DNA of 47,116 nt from a virus. The stretch's first letter is position 1. Every line of letters starts with the position of its first letter. Both the position numbers and the translations under genes were made by a program. A model generated the notes under the pieces. It had not been told where the DNA came from. It was given only the letters and a program-made list of their open reading frames with translations, and ran no database searches. The stretch lies in IMG/VR virus record IMGVR_UViG_3300020205_001415, positions 1 through 47,116 of that record; one strand, given 5' to 3'. Positions 26,345-34,216 of this stretch are shown piece after piece.

Positions 26345-26372
26345 TTAAAAAAGGACTACACTGTAATCCTTT
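26344..26372 (-). terminator. Rho-independent terminator right after the leftward gp26 operon
   Basis: Minus strand: AAAGGATTAC-AGT-GTAGTCCTTT, a 10-bp stem with one G-T wobble, followed by a T-run (TTTTTTAA). It starts 28 nt past the stop of the 26400-26633 gene. In the plus direction the same stem is followed by TTTCTTGTTG, so it may also stop rightward transcripts weakly. Confidence 0.75.
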
Positions 26373-26399
26373 CTTGTTGTATATATTACAGAGAACTGA

Positions 26400-26633
26400 C
26401 TACTTGTTCTTCCATATCACATACAATACCCATACTGCGACTAGACCTATAAGTCCTTGACTGCCCAAGCTGTTAACTATGGCTGTGACATTGGCGATTA
26501 CAGATGTAGTTGGTAGAAAAGGTATTGCTACCCCTTTAAACAATATCTCAAGTACGATACCTAGAGCGATAAGACTAACTCCGACTTCGGCTAGTGACTG
26601 CGCCCATTTTCTTACGGTTGCTAAAATTTCCAT
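26400..26633 (-). CDS. Small membrane protein with two hydrophobic segments (holin-like by topology)
   Basis: I choose ATG 26633, which follows AGGAG by 7 nt, giving 77 residues; a longer in-frame version reaching 26726 lacks a ribosome site. After a short amphipathic start (MEILATVRKWAQSLAEVG) there are two hydrophobic segments, SLIALGIVLEILFKGVAI (about 19-36) and GLIGLVAVWVLYVIW (about 60-74), ending KNK. The size and two-segment layout would suit a holin, but no lysozyme gene sits next to it and its neighbours are tail genes, so this is only a possibility. It is the last gene of the leftward gp26 operon and is followed by two terminators. Confidence 0.6.
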   Translation of the reverse strand: MEILATVRKWAQSLAEVGVSLIALGIVLEILFKGVAIPFLPTTSVIANVTAIVNSLGSQGLIGLVAVWVLYVIWKNK

Positions 26634-26736
26634 ATGATTCTCCTTGGCTGTTATAAATCCAGCAAAATATTTAGAATCATATGACAAATCATTTAAATGT
26701 AGTTTATCAATTGCTGCCAACGGCATACTTATAGCA

Positions 26737-26955
26737 TTAGAAAAATGGCAGTTTAGTAGTCTTAGTGACTTCGAGGTTTTCCTTGATCAAATCGTTAATC
26801 AAAGATCTTTCCTGGAATCCCAATTGGAAAGCTTCGTCTAGTGTCATCCCGCCTCTCATATACCAGCATTGTTGTATAAGATTTTTCTTTATGGCTTTTG
26901 ACTCTTTCTCATAATCTTCTATCAGCTCGACTATTTCTTCATTACTGAGAGTCAA
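26737..26955 (-). CDS. Small baseplate/tail assembly protein (gp51-like by position)
   Basis: A 72-residue, mostly helical acidic protein (ELIEDYEKESKAIKKN, then CWYMRGGMTLDEAFQLGFQE). It starts 5 nt after the gp26 stop and lies opposite the tape measure gene. Marine T4-like phages have a short gene with a W-Y/W-MRGG motif directly after gp26, sometimes annotated as the gp51 hub assembly protein; T4 gp51 itself is far longer. A chaperone role in hub or tail assembly is the best guess from context. Confidence 0.55.
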   Translation of the reverse strand: MTLSNEEIVELIEDYEKESKAIKKNLIQQCWYMRGGMTLDEAFQLGFQERSLINDLIKENLEVTKTTKLPFF

Positions 26956-26960
26956 AAGCC

Positions 26961-27803
26961 TTAGGCGAAAAAACTGGAGGTCTCGAATATAAGTGGAGTT
27001 TCGTAGGGCTTACCACATTCTTCGTGCTCACAGACTATGGGAATCTTCTTCAACGGGTTCGCATCACCAAATGACTGTATGTGATTTTTTGCTGATTCCC
27101 ATACGGTCCTATTACAGTTCTTGAAAAATTCGTCCAGCTGATCCTTGTCGTCTACTAGGATATTATCTTCGGTCTTGATAGCAGCCACGCTTTTAGTAAC
27201 TTGGTCCACAGTGATATCTAATAGCTTACGGAATAGCTGTTGGAATCGAACCATCTTTTCGTCTTCGGACATCTCCCTGTCGCCGACTAATGCTATCAGT
27301 CTTTGTTGTTCGTAGTTTTCCATACTGGATGAATTAAATTGTTTATAATTCTGCGGTTTGAAAAATAGCTCTAATCCATCCACTTTTAATGTAGTATCAA
27401 AATTTGGACAGACCACAGTCTGAGATATCATCCCTAGATCCACAGTATTTTCATTTTTCTTACTACAATGTGTACATACACTTATGAACTCCATGGCGTT
27501 TCCGTAAGTAGCTTGACGTATGGCTATCAAGACTGCATCTATATCTACTGCGGGCATCTGCCACGCATCTTTGATATTGGGCAAGCAACTCTGTATGACA
27601 TCCACAGTACTTTGCCCGTTTAACAAGGCATCCGGGGTCTTGAGGGTCAGCTCATCCTTGGCAGTCATAGCGTAGACGGGTAATTCTCCCGTGTCTGGCA
27701 TCTCTATGGAACCAGTTGGATACCATCGCCCTTTGCTGGGCAGTTTTAAGTATAGTTGAGCTTGTCGAAAGTGTTTGGCTAGCGGATTAGTAGAATCTAC
27801 CAT
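26961..27803 (-). CDS. gp26: Baseplate hub protein gp26 (T4 baseplate family)
   Basis: A 280-residue protein with the typical start NPLAKHFRQAQLYLKLPSKG, RWYPTGSIEMPDTGELPVY and TAKDELTLKTPDALLNGQST, followed by IDAVLIAIRQATYGNAMEF. It has two possible metal-binding sites: CTHC (about residue 110) with a later CPNF, and CEHEECGKPY (about 257). The family is known from T4 baseplate hub assembly (gp26, 208 aa). It is transcribed away from the tape measure gene, with 56 nt between the two starts. No TAAATA box is visible on its own strand, so its promoter is unclear. Confidence 0.8.
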   Translation of the reverse strand: MVDSTNPLAKHFRQAQLYLKLPSKGRWYPTGSIEMPDTGELPVYAMTAKDELTLKTPDALLNGQSTVDVIQSCLPNIKDAWQMPAVDIDAVLIAIRQATYGNAMEFISVCTHCSKKNENTVDLGMISQTVVCPNFDTTLKVDGLELFFKPQNYKQFNSSSMENYEQQRLIALVGDREMSEDEKMVRFQQLFRKLLDITVDQVTKSVAAIKTEDNILVDDKDQLDEFFKNCNRTVWESAKNHIQSFGDANPLKKIPIVCEHEECGKPYETPLIFETSSFFA

Positions 27804-27815
27804 ATTTGATTTCCA

Positions 27816-27821
27816 TAAATA
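27816..27821 (+). promoter_or_regulatory. Putative late promoter box before the tape measure gene
   Basis: CCATAAATAATA in the divergent gap between gp26 and the tape measure gene, with the TAAATA core ending 38 nt before the ATG at 27860. Confidence 0.45.
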
Positions 27822-27859
27822 ATATTATTACTTATCTAGGAAAACCGTTGGTATAAATT

Positions 27860-30055
27860 ATGGATGACGCTAAATTAACAGAAATGCTTGACGCCATGGG
27901 CGGCGTTGGTGCCGCGGGCCAGGATCTAATCAAAGTATTAGGTGCAATGAGCAAAGCCGGCGCGGAAGACGCTACCGCGGCCAAAGCAGCCGCTGATCAG
28001 CTACAGAAATTAAAAGACAGGGCCGCAAAATTAGATGCGGGCCTGGCTGGGATAGCCACAACAGGTATAAGCATAATAGCCGCGTTTGGATCTGTCACCA
28101 CAGCCGCATATGGAGCTAAAGGCGCCTTTACTGCGATAGTTCCCACTATAGAAGCTTTCGCTGGAGGTATCAAGGGTGTGGTAACTGCACTAGGTGAGAT
28201 GTTAAGTGGTGTCACTGTGGCAGGTTTTGGATTTGGTAAAGCAAGTGAAGGCGCAGCCAAACTATTAACAACAGGTATAGATCTCCTAACCAATGTTATA
28301 AAGTTTCAACTTGAGACAGCGCAAAAGGTTGCGGATAACTATGTTGATCTAGCCAAATCTGGTGCTACATTTGGAGGTAGCATAGACAGGATGGCCGCGG
28401 CCGCGGCTGATGCTCAGCTACCCATTGTGGATTTTGCCCAGCTGATAAAGACCAACGTTGAAGCACTGGTTACCATGGGAGGTTCGCTGACACAGAATGC
28501 AGCCCGAGTATCAAATATGTCAGTCAACATAGGCAAAACGAATAAAGCATTGTTAGTACAGTATGGCAGCTATGAAGCGTTGGCCCAGGGTGTGACAGAA
28601 TATATCGCATTACAGAACAGACTGGGAATAGATGAAAGTCGTAGGGGTAAAGGTCTAACTGAAGCGGCTACGGAATATTTGTTTAGACAAAAAGAATTAA
28701 CTGCACTGACCGGAAAGAACGCAGAGACTCTCAAAAAAGAAGAAGAAGCTAGAAGTAGAGAGTTAGCTTATAAGCTAAAAATAAGCAGGATGGACGACAC
28801 CACTCGACGCAATCTTGAAGAGGGCATGGGTGTCGCAACTAAATTCCTTACAGATGAGGGAATGGCTTATATAAAAGAATTAGTGGCAACAGGCGGACGA
28901 GCCATATCGCAATCAGCAATAACTTATCAAAATATGAATCAAGAAGGAGCAGCTCTTGCTCAAAATATCTATGATACTAGAAATCAGTCTAGACTAGACT
29001 ACAGAAAGGGCCTAGGTGAATATCTTCAAGCAAATGCACCTGCTATGGAGGCCTTTGCAAAACAAACAGAAGCGTTGGCCGAAATAAACTACGCTGCTAA
29101 CAATACTATAATTAAAGGAATGGCGGATCAAGGAGCTAAATTTGTTGAGGCCGTGGCCATGGCACGCAATGCAGTAGAAATGTTTGCTAAGCTTGAGAAA
29201 GACCGATTGGCAGGTCCCGGCGCAGCATCATCAGGATTGGCGGATGCGATAGAGATGAACCGTAAAAGTCAAATTCATATTGATGGGATAGTCCGTGAAA
29301 ATATGGGCCAGATGAGCAAACTAGTGAAATTTTTCTACGATCAGCAAGAAAAGATGATTGGGAATCAAGAGTTAGTTTCAAAGGCGATGAATGCCCTTGC
29401 TAACCAGGATATGAAGGCATTTAAAGAAGCAATCCAGGGACTAGTAAAAAATATATTAGGTCTTAAAGATGAGATAGACGCTGAACTTACCCCCCAATCG
29501 ATGAAAGACGCCAATACTAAAGCTGAAGCGGCGGGTATGGCAGCCGAGGCAGCAAAGAAAGAAATAAACGCAACAAAGAAAGAGGCGCTTAATAAAGAAG
29601 CTAAGAGATTAGAAGAGGAAGCGAAGGAAGCATATCGTAAGGCAGATTTAGATTGGTATGCTCAGAAAGCGCAACGTCAAAAAAATCGAAGAGAAGCAAA
29701 TCGAGCTGCCGCGATGCCGCCTCCAGAAACATCAGGTCAAGTGGTAACTGGAAAAATACGCCAGGCCGATGCACCTGCGGCACCTGCGGCACCTGCGGCA
29801 GACAACAAGGCTCTAATAGACGACCTCATAGCAAAAGGGAAAGCAGACGGTGGCATAACTAATGGTCCAAGTTTAGCTGGAGAAGCGGGCCCAGAAGCTG
29901 TAATACCACTGAAAAACGGTAGTATCCCGCTGGATATCAATCTAGGGGAAATGATATCTGCATTGAGAGAACAGACAGATATATCCCGCGATCTACTAGA
30001 TGCGATGCGTGATTCCAAAGACATACAGCAAAAAATACTATATGCTACGGCCTAA
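27860..30055 (+). CDS. gp29: Tail tape measure protein (gp29-like hub/length determinant)
   Basis: A 731-residue protein rich in Ala, Gly, Lys and Glu. The N-terminal 140 residues hold hydrophobic Gly/Ala segments (GISIIAAFGSVTTAAYG, GVVTALGEMLSGVTVAGFGF). The middle is long helix, with coiled-coil-like charged stretches at about 270-300 and 555-610. A Pro-Ala linker (APAAPAAPAAD) precedes the classical tape-measure C-terminal motif GGITNGPSLAGEAGPEAVIP (about 669-688). Such proteins set tail length and are ejected with DNA. In T4 this role is played by gp29 (590 aa). It opens the rightward head-and-tail block, followed by a small gene and the portal. Confidence 0.85.
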   Translation: MDDAKLTEMLDAMGGVGAAGQDLIKVLGAMSKAGAEDATAAKAAADQLQKLKDRAAKLDAGLAGIATTGISIIAAFGSVTTAAYGAKGAFTAIVPTIEAFAGGIKGVVTALGEMLSGVTVAGFGFGKASEGAAKLLTTGIDLLTNVIKFQLETAQKVADNYVDLAKSGATFGGSIDRMAAAAADAQLPIVDFAQLIKTNVEALVTMGGSLTQNAARVSNMSVNIGKTNKALLVQYGSYEALAQGVTEYIALQNRLGIDESRRGKGLTEAATEYLFRQKELTALTGKNAETLKKEEEARSRELAYKLKISRMDDTTRRNLEEGMGVATKFLTDEGMAYIKELVATGGRAISQSAITYQNMNQEGAALAQNIYDTRNQSRLDYRKGLGEYLQANAPAMEAFAKQTEALAEINYAANNTIIKGMADQGAKFVEAVAMARNAVEMFAKLEKDRLAGPGAASSGLADAIEMNRKSQIHIDGIVRENMGQMSKLVKFFYDQQEKMIGNQELVSKAMNALANQDMKAFKEAIQGLVKNILGLKDEIDAELTPQSMKDANTKAEAAGMAAEAAKKEINATKKEALNKEAKRLEEEAKEAYRKADLDWYAQKAQRQKNRREANRAAAMPPPETSGQVVTGKIRQADAPAAPAAPAADNKALIDDLIAKGKADGGITNGPSLAGEAGPEAVIPLKNGSIPLDINLGEMISALREQTDISRDLLDAMRDSKDIQQKILYATA

Positions 30056-30062
30056 CATTAGG

Positions 30063-30068
30063 TAAATA
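30063..30068 (+). promoter_or_regulatory. Putative late promoter box before 30101 and the portal gene
   Basis: GGTAAATATA with the TAAATA core ending 32 nt before the ATG at 30101, in the only gap between the tape measure gene and the portal. Confidence 0.45.
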
Positions 30069-30100
30069 TAATTGATAATCAAATATCAAAGGAAATTATT

Positions 30101-30421
30101 ATGATAAAAGTAATAGCAACTTATACAAGACCCAACAACACTGTTGAATGGGCAAATACTTTGGGCTGGGGAGAGCAGGATGATGCAGAAGAAATTAACG
30201 ATTATGCTAATCCTACTTACGTAGAAACAGGTAAACAGATAAGTCGATTCATGAAGGAAATAGATGAGCTAACTACTAAATCTGTTACAGTTTGGGACAG
30301 TCAGGCATCGTTTGATCAATTTCTAGCAGATACATTTATTAACGAAAAATGGAGAGATGCTGCAATTATGTACAGAGAAGCCAACGGTATAACTTACATT
30401 AGAGTCATTAAGGCAACCTAA
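30101..30421 (+). CDS. Small phage protein of unknown function
   Basis: A 106-residue protein that I do not recognise. The pattern alternates strands and helices (MIKVIATYTRP, then WDSQASFDQFLADTFI, then AAIMYREANGITYIRVIKAT), which would suit a small alpha/beta fold with strands at both ends. It has an AAAGGAAA ribosome site, ends 2 nt before the portal start, and so is likely co-expressed with it. A late promoter-like box lies upstream. No signal peptide or membrane segment. Confidence 0.7.
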   Translation: MIKVIATYTRPNNTVEWANTLGWGEQDDAEEINDYANPTYVETGKQISRFMKEIDELTTKSVTVWDSQASFDQFLADTFINEKWRDAAIMYREANGITYIRVIKAT

Positions 30422-30423
30422 CA

Positions 30424-32136
30424 GTGTCTTGGAAAAAATATTTTAGAACTGCAAATGTAGCCGGATCCGTAAGTCCTATCAGCGGGTCCGCTGCACCACA
30501 ATTTTCCTATAAAAACTATCAGAGCAATCTACCTGAAGTTTATGTAGGACATCCCAATCGTATTGAACGATACAATCAATACGAACAGATGGATATGGAC
30601 AGCGAAGTCAATGCCGCCCTAGATATCCTTGCTGAGTTTAGCACACAGTCTAACGATCAGAACAATACAGCCTTTAATTTCTACTGGAGAGAAAAGCCAT
30701 CGGATAACGAAGTAAAGATCATACGTGAACAGTTGACACAATGGGTCAGCTTAAATGAATTAAACAAGCGTATCTTCAAGATGTTCCGCAACACCATCAA
30801 ATACGGAGATCAGATCTTTATCCGCGATCCGGAGAATTTTAAATTATCCTGGGTAGAGATGAGTAAGGTCACAAAGGTCATTGTTAACGAATCAGAAGGT
30901 AAGAAGCCAGAGCAATACGTAGTAAAAGATCTGGCCCCAAACTTCCAGAATCTAACAGCCACACAGGTCAACACCAGCGATATCAGCGTGAATCATCCGC
31001 AGGTCGGAGGTGGATCGGGTGCTTATATACAGCCAAAGAATCCCTACAGCGGCGGTAGCAGATTCAGCTCTGCACAGAATGAGACCACTATCAATGCAGA
31101 ACATATAGTACATTTGACACTGACAGAAGGGTTAGATTTTAGCTGGCCCTTTGGAACCAGTGTATTAGAAAACGTGTTTAAAGTATTCAAACAAAAAGAA
31201 TTATTGGAAGATGCTATCATCATCTATCGTGTACAACGTGCTCCGGAACGTCGTATATTCAAGATTGATGTAGGTAATATGCCTAGCCACATGGCCATGG
31301 CCTTTGTGGAACGTGTAAAGAACGAAGTACATCAACGACGCATCCCTACCCAAACAGGTGGCGGTCAGAACATGATGGATGCTACTTACAACCCTTTAAG
31401 CACTAACGAAGATTTCTTCTTTCCCCAGACAGCAGATGGCCGTGGCAGCACTGTAGACACCCTGCCAGGAGGACAGAACCTAGGCGAAATCACAGATTTA
31501 CACTTTTTTACCAACAAATTATTCCGTGGTTTACGTATCCCTGCCAGCTATTTGCCCACGGGATTAGACGACGGAACCAGTAACGGTAATACATTTAGCG
31601 ACGGTAGGACAGGCACAGCTCTTATACAAGAATGGCGTTTTAACCAATATTGTATGCGTCTACAGCGTATGATAGTGGAAAAATTAGACGCAGAATTCAA
31701 GTTATTCCTGCGCTGGAGAGGCATTAATATAGATGGTAGCCTTTTTGATCTACAGTTTAATGAGCCACAGAACTTTGCCAGCTATCGTCAAGCAGAAGTC
31801 GACGGTGCTAGGATTGGTACATTTACACAGCTAGAAGCGTACCCATATTTAAGCAAGCGTTTCTTATTAGGACGTTACCTAGGACTGACAGAAGAAGAAA
31901 TGTCAGACAACGAACGTATGTGGGCCGAAGAGCAAGGTGATGTGGATAAAGCACCGCCAACAGAAGCAGGATTACGTAGCGTAGGTATTAGTCCAGGCGG
32001 TATGGACACTGACTTGGCCGCCGCTGATATACCTCTACCAAGCGAAGAACCAGCGGCCGCGGCTCCAGGTGCGCCCGGCGCCCCAACAGCCGCGGGTGCC
32101 GAAGCCGCAGGTGCAGGTACAGCTCCTGCCCTATAA
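30424..32136 (+). CDS. gp20: Portal vertex protein gp20
   Basis: A 570-residue portal protein of the T4 family, which forms the dodecameric DNA gate and the start point for prohead assembly. Supporting segments: VYVGHPNRIERYNQYEQMDM and DSEVNAALDILAEFSTQS (about 38-75), MFRNTIKYGDQIFIRDPENF (about 119), FKQKELLEDAIIIYRVQRAP then ERRIFKIDVGNMP (about 255-290), and GLRIPASYLPTGLDDGTSNG (about 370). T4 gp20 is 524 aa. The start is GTG 30424, just after the previous stop. The last 40 residues are Ala-Pro-Gly rich and look like a flexible tail. Confidence 0.95.
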   Translation: MSWKKYFRTANVAGSVSPISGSAAPQFSYKNYQSNLPEVYVGHPNRIERYNQYEQMDMDSEVNAALDILAEFSTQSNDQNNTAFNFYWREKPSDNEVKIIREQLTQWVSLNELNKRIFKMFRNTIKYGDQIFIRDPENFKLSWVEMSKVTKVIVNESEGKKPEQYVVKDLAPNFQNLTATQVNTSDISVNHPQVGGGSGAYIQPKNPYSGGSRFSSAQNETTINAEHIVHLTLTEGLDFSWPFGTSVLENVFKVFKQKELLEDAIIIYRVQRAPERRIFKIDVGNMPSHMAMAFVERVKNEVHQRRIPTQTGGGQNMMDATYNPLSTNEDFFFPQTADGRGSTVDTLPGGQNLGEITDLHFFTNKLFRGLRIPASYLPTGLDDGTSNGNTFSDGRTGTALIQEWRFNQYCMRLQRMIVEKLDAEFKLFLRWRGINIDGSLFDLQFNEPQNFASYRQAEVDGARIGTFTQLEAYPYLSKRFLLGRYLGLTEEEMSDNERMWAEEQGDVDKAPPTEAGLRSVGISPGGMDTDLAAADIPLPSEEPAAAAPGAPGAPTAAGAEAAGAGTAPAL

Positions 32137-32160
32137 ATCTAATATTTGAGTAAATACCAT

Positions 32161-32382
32161 ATGCAATTATTAGAACTATATGAACCAGTGCCCCAGGGTT
32201 ATCAAGACGATAAGCAAGATAATTCGGTAATCCACACGGACGATACACGTAAAACACGGTTAACTCTTGACAGATTAAACAGGCTACGCATCATGAATGA
32301 TGTGCGTAAGCTAGAGCACGAACAGAAGCTGGATAAGGTAACAGATCAGTATAAAGTACCAGCTGCCGCCGAAGGTCTATAA
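32161..32382 (+). CDS. Small prohead-region protein (position of gp67)
   Basis: Using ATG 32161 the product has 73 residues; a TTG-started version 15 nt longer is less likely. It is highly charged: LLELYEPVPQGYQDDKQDN, then TRKTRLTLDRLNRLRIMNDV and RKLEHEQKLDKV. It sits between portal and prohead core, where T4 has the small prohead core protein gp67 (80 aa). The similar size, charge and position make a gp67-like role plausible, but I see no diagnostic motif. Confidence 0.6.
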   Translation: MQLLELYEPVPQGYQDDKQDNSVIHTDDTRKTRLTLDRLNRLRIMNDVRKLEHEQKLDKVTDQYKVPAAAEGL

Positions 32383-32442
32383 GTTTTTTTGGCAAGATTA
32401 GTCAAAAAACCCCCATCTAACCCAATATACGCACATAATCTG

Positions 32443-32448
32443 TAAATA
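32443..32448 (+). promoter_or_regulatory. Putative late promoter box before the prohead core gene
   Basis: CTGTAAATACTA with the TAAATA core ending 49 nt before the ATG at 32498, in the 115-nt gap after the 32161-32382 gene. Confidence 0.4.
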
Positions 32449-32497
32449 CTACTACAGAATGAATTACCTTTAACATATTTTTAAAAGGAAGAACGAT

Positions 32498-33550
32498 ATG
32501 TCAAAATTTGAACAACTAATAGAATATATCATTAATGAAGACGAGACAAAAGCTCGTGAACTTTTCCATGAGATCGTTGTGGAAAAATCACGTGACATCT
32601 ACGAATCATTAATTGACGAGCAGGACCTAGACGAAGTTGGCGGCAATGAAGTTGAAGAAATGGTTGACGAAATCACGACCGACGAAGAAGGCATGGAAGA
32701 AGGCATGGAAGACGATGCCGACATGGATGCTGAAGACGACGTCGAAGGCGAGATCACTGACATGGAAGACGACGGTGATGATGTAACCAAGTCAATGGGA
32801 GATATCGACAGTGACGGTGATCATGATATGGACGATCACGATGTTGAAATGGGCGGGGACGAGCCAGCAACCAAAGGCGACATCGAGCCTATCGCTGATG
32901 CATTAGCCGATCTACAAGCCAAATTTGACAGTCTAATCGCTGGCGAAGAACAATCAGGCATGAACGACATGAACGACATGGGCGGATCAGACATGGGAAT
33001 GGGCCCAGACGAAGGTGACGAGATGGAAAGCATGTCAATGCCAATGATGCCAACCATGGAAGCCAAAGCTGACAAGAAAGCTGCTGATAAAAAGGCCGCT
33101 GACAAGAAAGCTGCTGCCGAAAAAGAAGCTAAAGAAGCCAAAGGTAAGAAGAAAATGACCGAAGCTGAATGGCTACGTGAATACGTTGACAAGATCGGCG
33201 AATATCCAGGCGATCAAAAATCACCATCCGGTGCTAACGTTGGCGCAGAAACAGGCGCGAACGAACGTCAAGGTGAGAAAAACACCAAGAGCGTTGTAGC
33301 TGGTAAAAACGATATGGGCGGTACAACTGCTAATATCGCCAAGGGCGGTACAGAAACAGATCCAGACGGCAAAGCTGTTCCAGAGCCAAAGAACGAATAC
33401 GCTAAAAAGCGTGGCGAACTTAAAGGCGCTGGTCAGTTTAAAAATGCCCCAGGCGGCAATGCTGGTAAGTCTGCTTACTCAAACAAAGCACCTGCCCCAA
33501 GTAAAGCCGAAGCTGGCGGAACTAATAAATCTAGTCCACTGGCCAAGTAA
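32498..33550 (+). CDS. Acidic prohead core scaffold protein (gp68-like)
   Basis: A 350-residue protein of extreme composition. The N-terminal 40 residues are helical (FEQLIEYIINEDETKARELF, HEIVVEKSRDIYESLID), like the start of prohead core proteins in marine T4-like phages. Residues about 45-190 are Asp/Glu/Gly/Met-rich, residues 194-225 are Ala-Lys repeats (KADKKAADKKAADKKAA), and the tail is Gly/Asn/Lys-rich with little predicted order. A disordered, strongly charged protein between portal and protease fits an internal scaffold that is degraded by gp21. T4 gp68 is smaller (141 aa). An AAGGAAG site lies 8 nt upstream. Confidence 0.7.
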   Translation: MSKFEQLIEYIINEDETKARELFHEIVVEKSRDIYESLIDEQDLDEVGGNEVEEMVDEITTDEEGMEEGMEDDADMDAEDDVEGEITDMEDDGDDVTKSMGDIDSDGDHDMDDHDVEMGGDEPATKGDIEPIADALADLQAKFDSLIAGEEQSGMNDMNDMGGSDMGMGPDEGDEMESMSMPMMPTMEAKADKKAADKKAADKKAAAEKEAKEAKGKKKMTEAEWLREYVDKIGEYPGDQKSPSGANVGAETGANERQGEKNTKSVVAGKNDMGGTTANIAKGGTETDPDGKAVPEPKNEYAKKRGELKGAGQFKNAPGGNAGKSAYSNKAPAPSKAEAGGTNKSSPLAK

Positions 33551-33563
33551 GGTAAACTGCTAA

Positions 33564-34202
33564 ATGAACTTATTAAGAGAACACTTAACTTTTGATAATG
33601 CCCGTATGGAGCTCCTCAGTGAGGACTCCACCGACGGCAAAGGTAATAAGAGTCTCTACATGAAGGGGATATTCATACAGGGCGGCGTTAAAAACGCTAA
33701 CCAACGTGTTTATCCCATTGATGAGATAGGTGTTGCAGTTGAAGCTATCGCAAGTCAGATCAAAGGTGGTTATAGCGTCTTAGGCGAACTAGATCACCCT
33801 GAAGATTTAAAGATTAACCTAGACCGTGTAAGCCATATGATCACAGACATGTGGATGGATGGCCCTAACGGTTTTGGTAAATTAAAGATACTACCCACTC
33901 CAATGGGTCAGTTAGTAACAACGATGCTGCAAAGCGGAGTTAAATTAGGCGTGTCCAGCCGCGGTAGCGGAAACGTTAACGAAGGTAACGGACAGGTCAG
34001 TGACTTTGAAATCGTCACAGTTGATATTGTTGCACAACCTAGTGCTCCTAATGCATATCCTAAGGCCGTCTATGAGGGTCTTTTAAATATGCGGGGTGGA
34101 CACAGAGTTCTCGATATGGCGAAGGATGCCGGTGCAAATCAAAAGGTCCAAAAGTTTTTGACTGAGGAAGTAAAACGCCTCATTAAAGACTTAAAAATAT
34201 AA
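33564..34202 (+). CDS. gp21: Prohead core protein and protease gp21
   Basis: A 212-residue serine protease that cleaves scaffold and capsid proteins during head maturation. The catalytic signatures are visible: His78 in LGELDHPED and Ser131/Ser132 in GVSSRGSG, followed by FEIVTVDIVAQPSAPNAYPK, characteristic of the gp21 family. T4 gp21 is 212 aa, so length is the same. It follows the acidic scaffold by 13 nt and precedes gp22 by 14 nt. Confidence 0.95.
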   Translation: MNLLREHLTFDNARMELLSEDSTDGKGNKSLYMKGIFIQGGVKNANQRVYPIDEIGVAVEAIASQIKGGYSVLGELDHPEDLKINLDRVSHMITDMWMDGPNGFGKLKILPTPMGQLVTTMLQSGVKLGVSSRGSGNVNEGNGQVSDFEIVTVDIVAQPSAPNAYPKAVYEGLLNMRGGHRVLDMAKDAGANQKVQKFLTEEVKRLIKDLKI

Positions 34203-34216
34203 CAGGAGAATGATCC

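Noticed and set aside
32390-32412. Inverted repeat GTTTTTTTGGC...GTCAAAAAAC after the 32161 gene as a terminator
   Set aside because: The T-run is in the wrong arm: the stem is A/T only and no T-run follows on the plus strand. It is not convincing on either strand.
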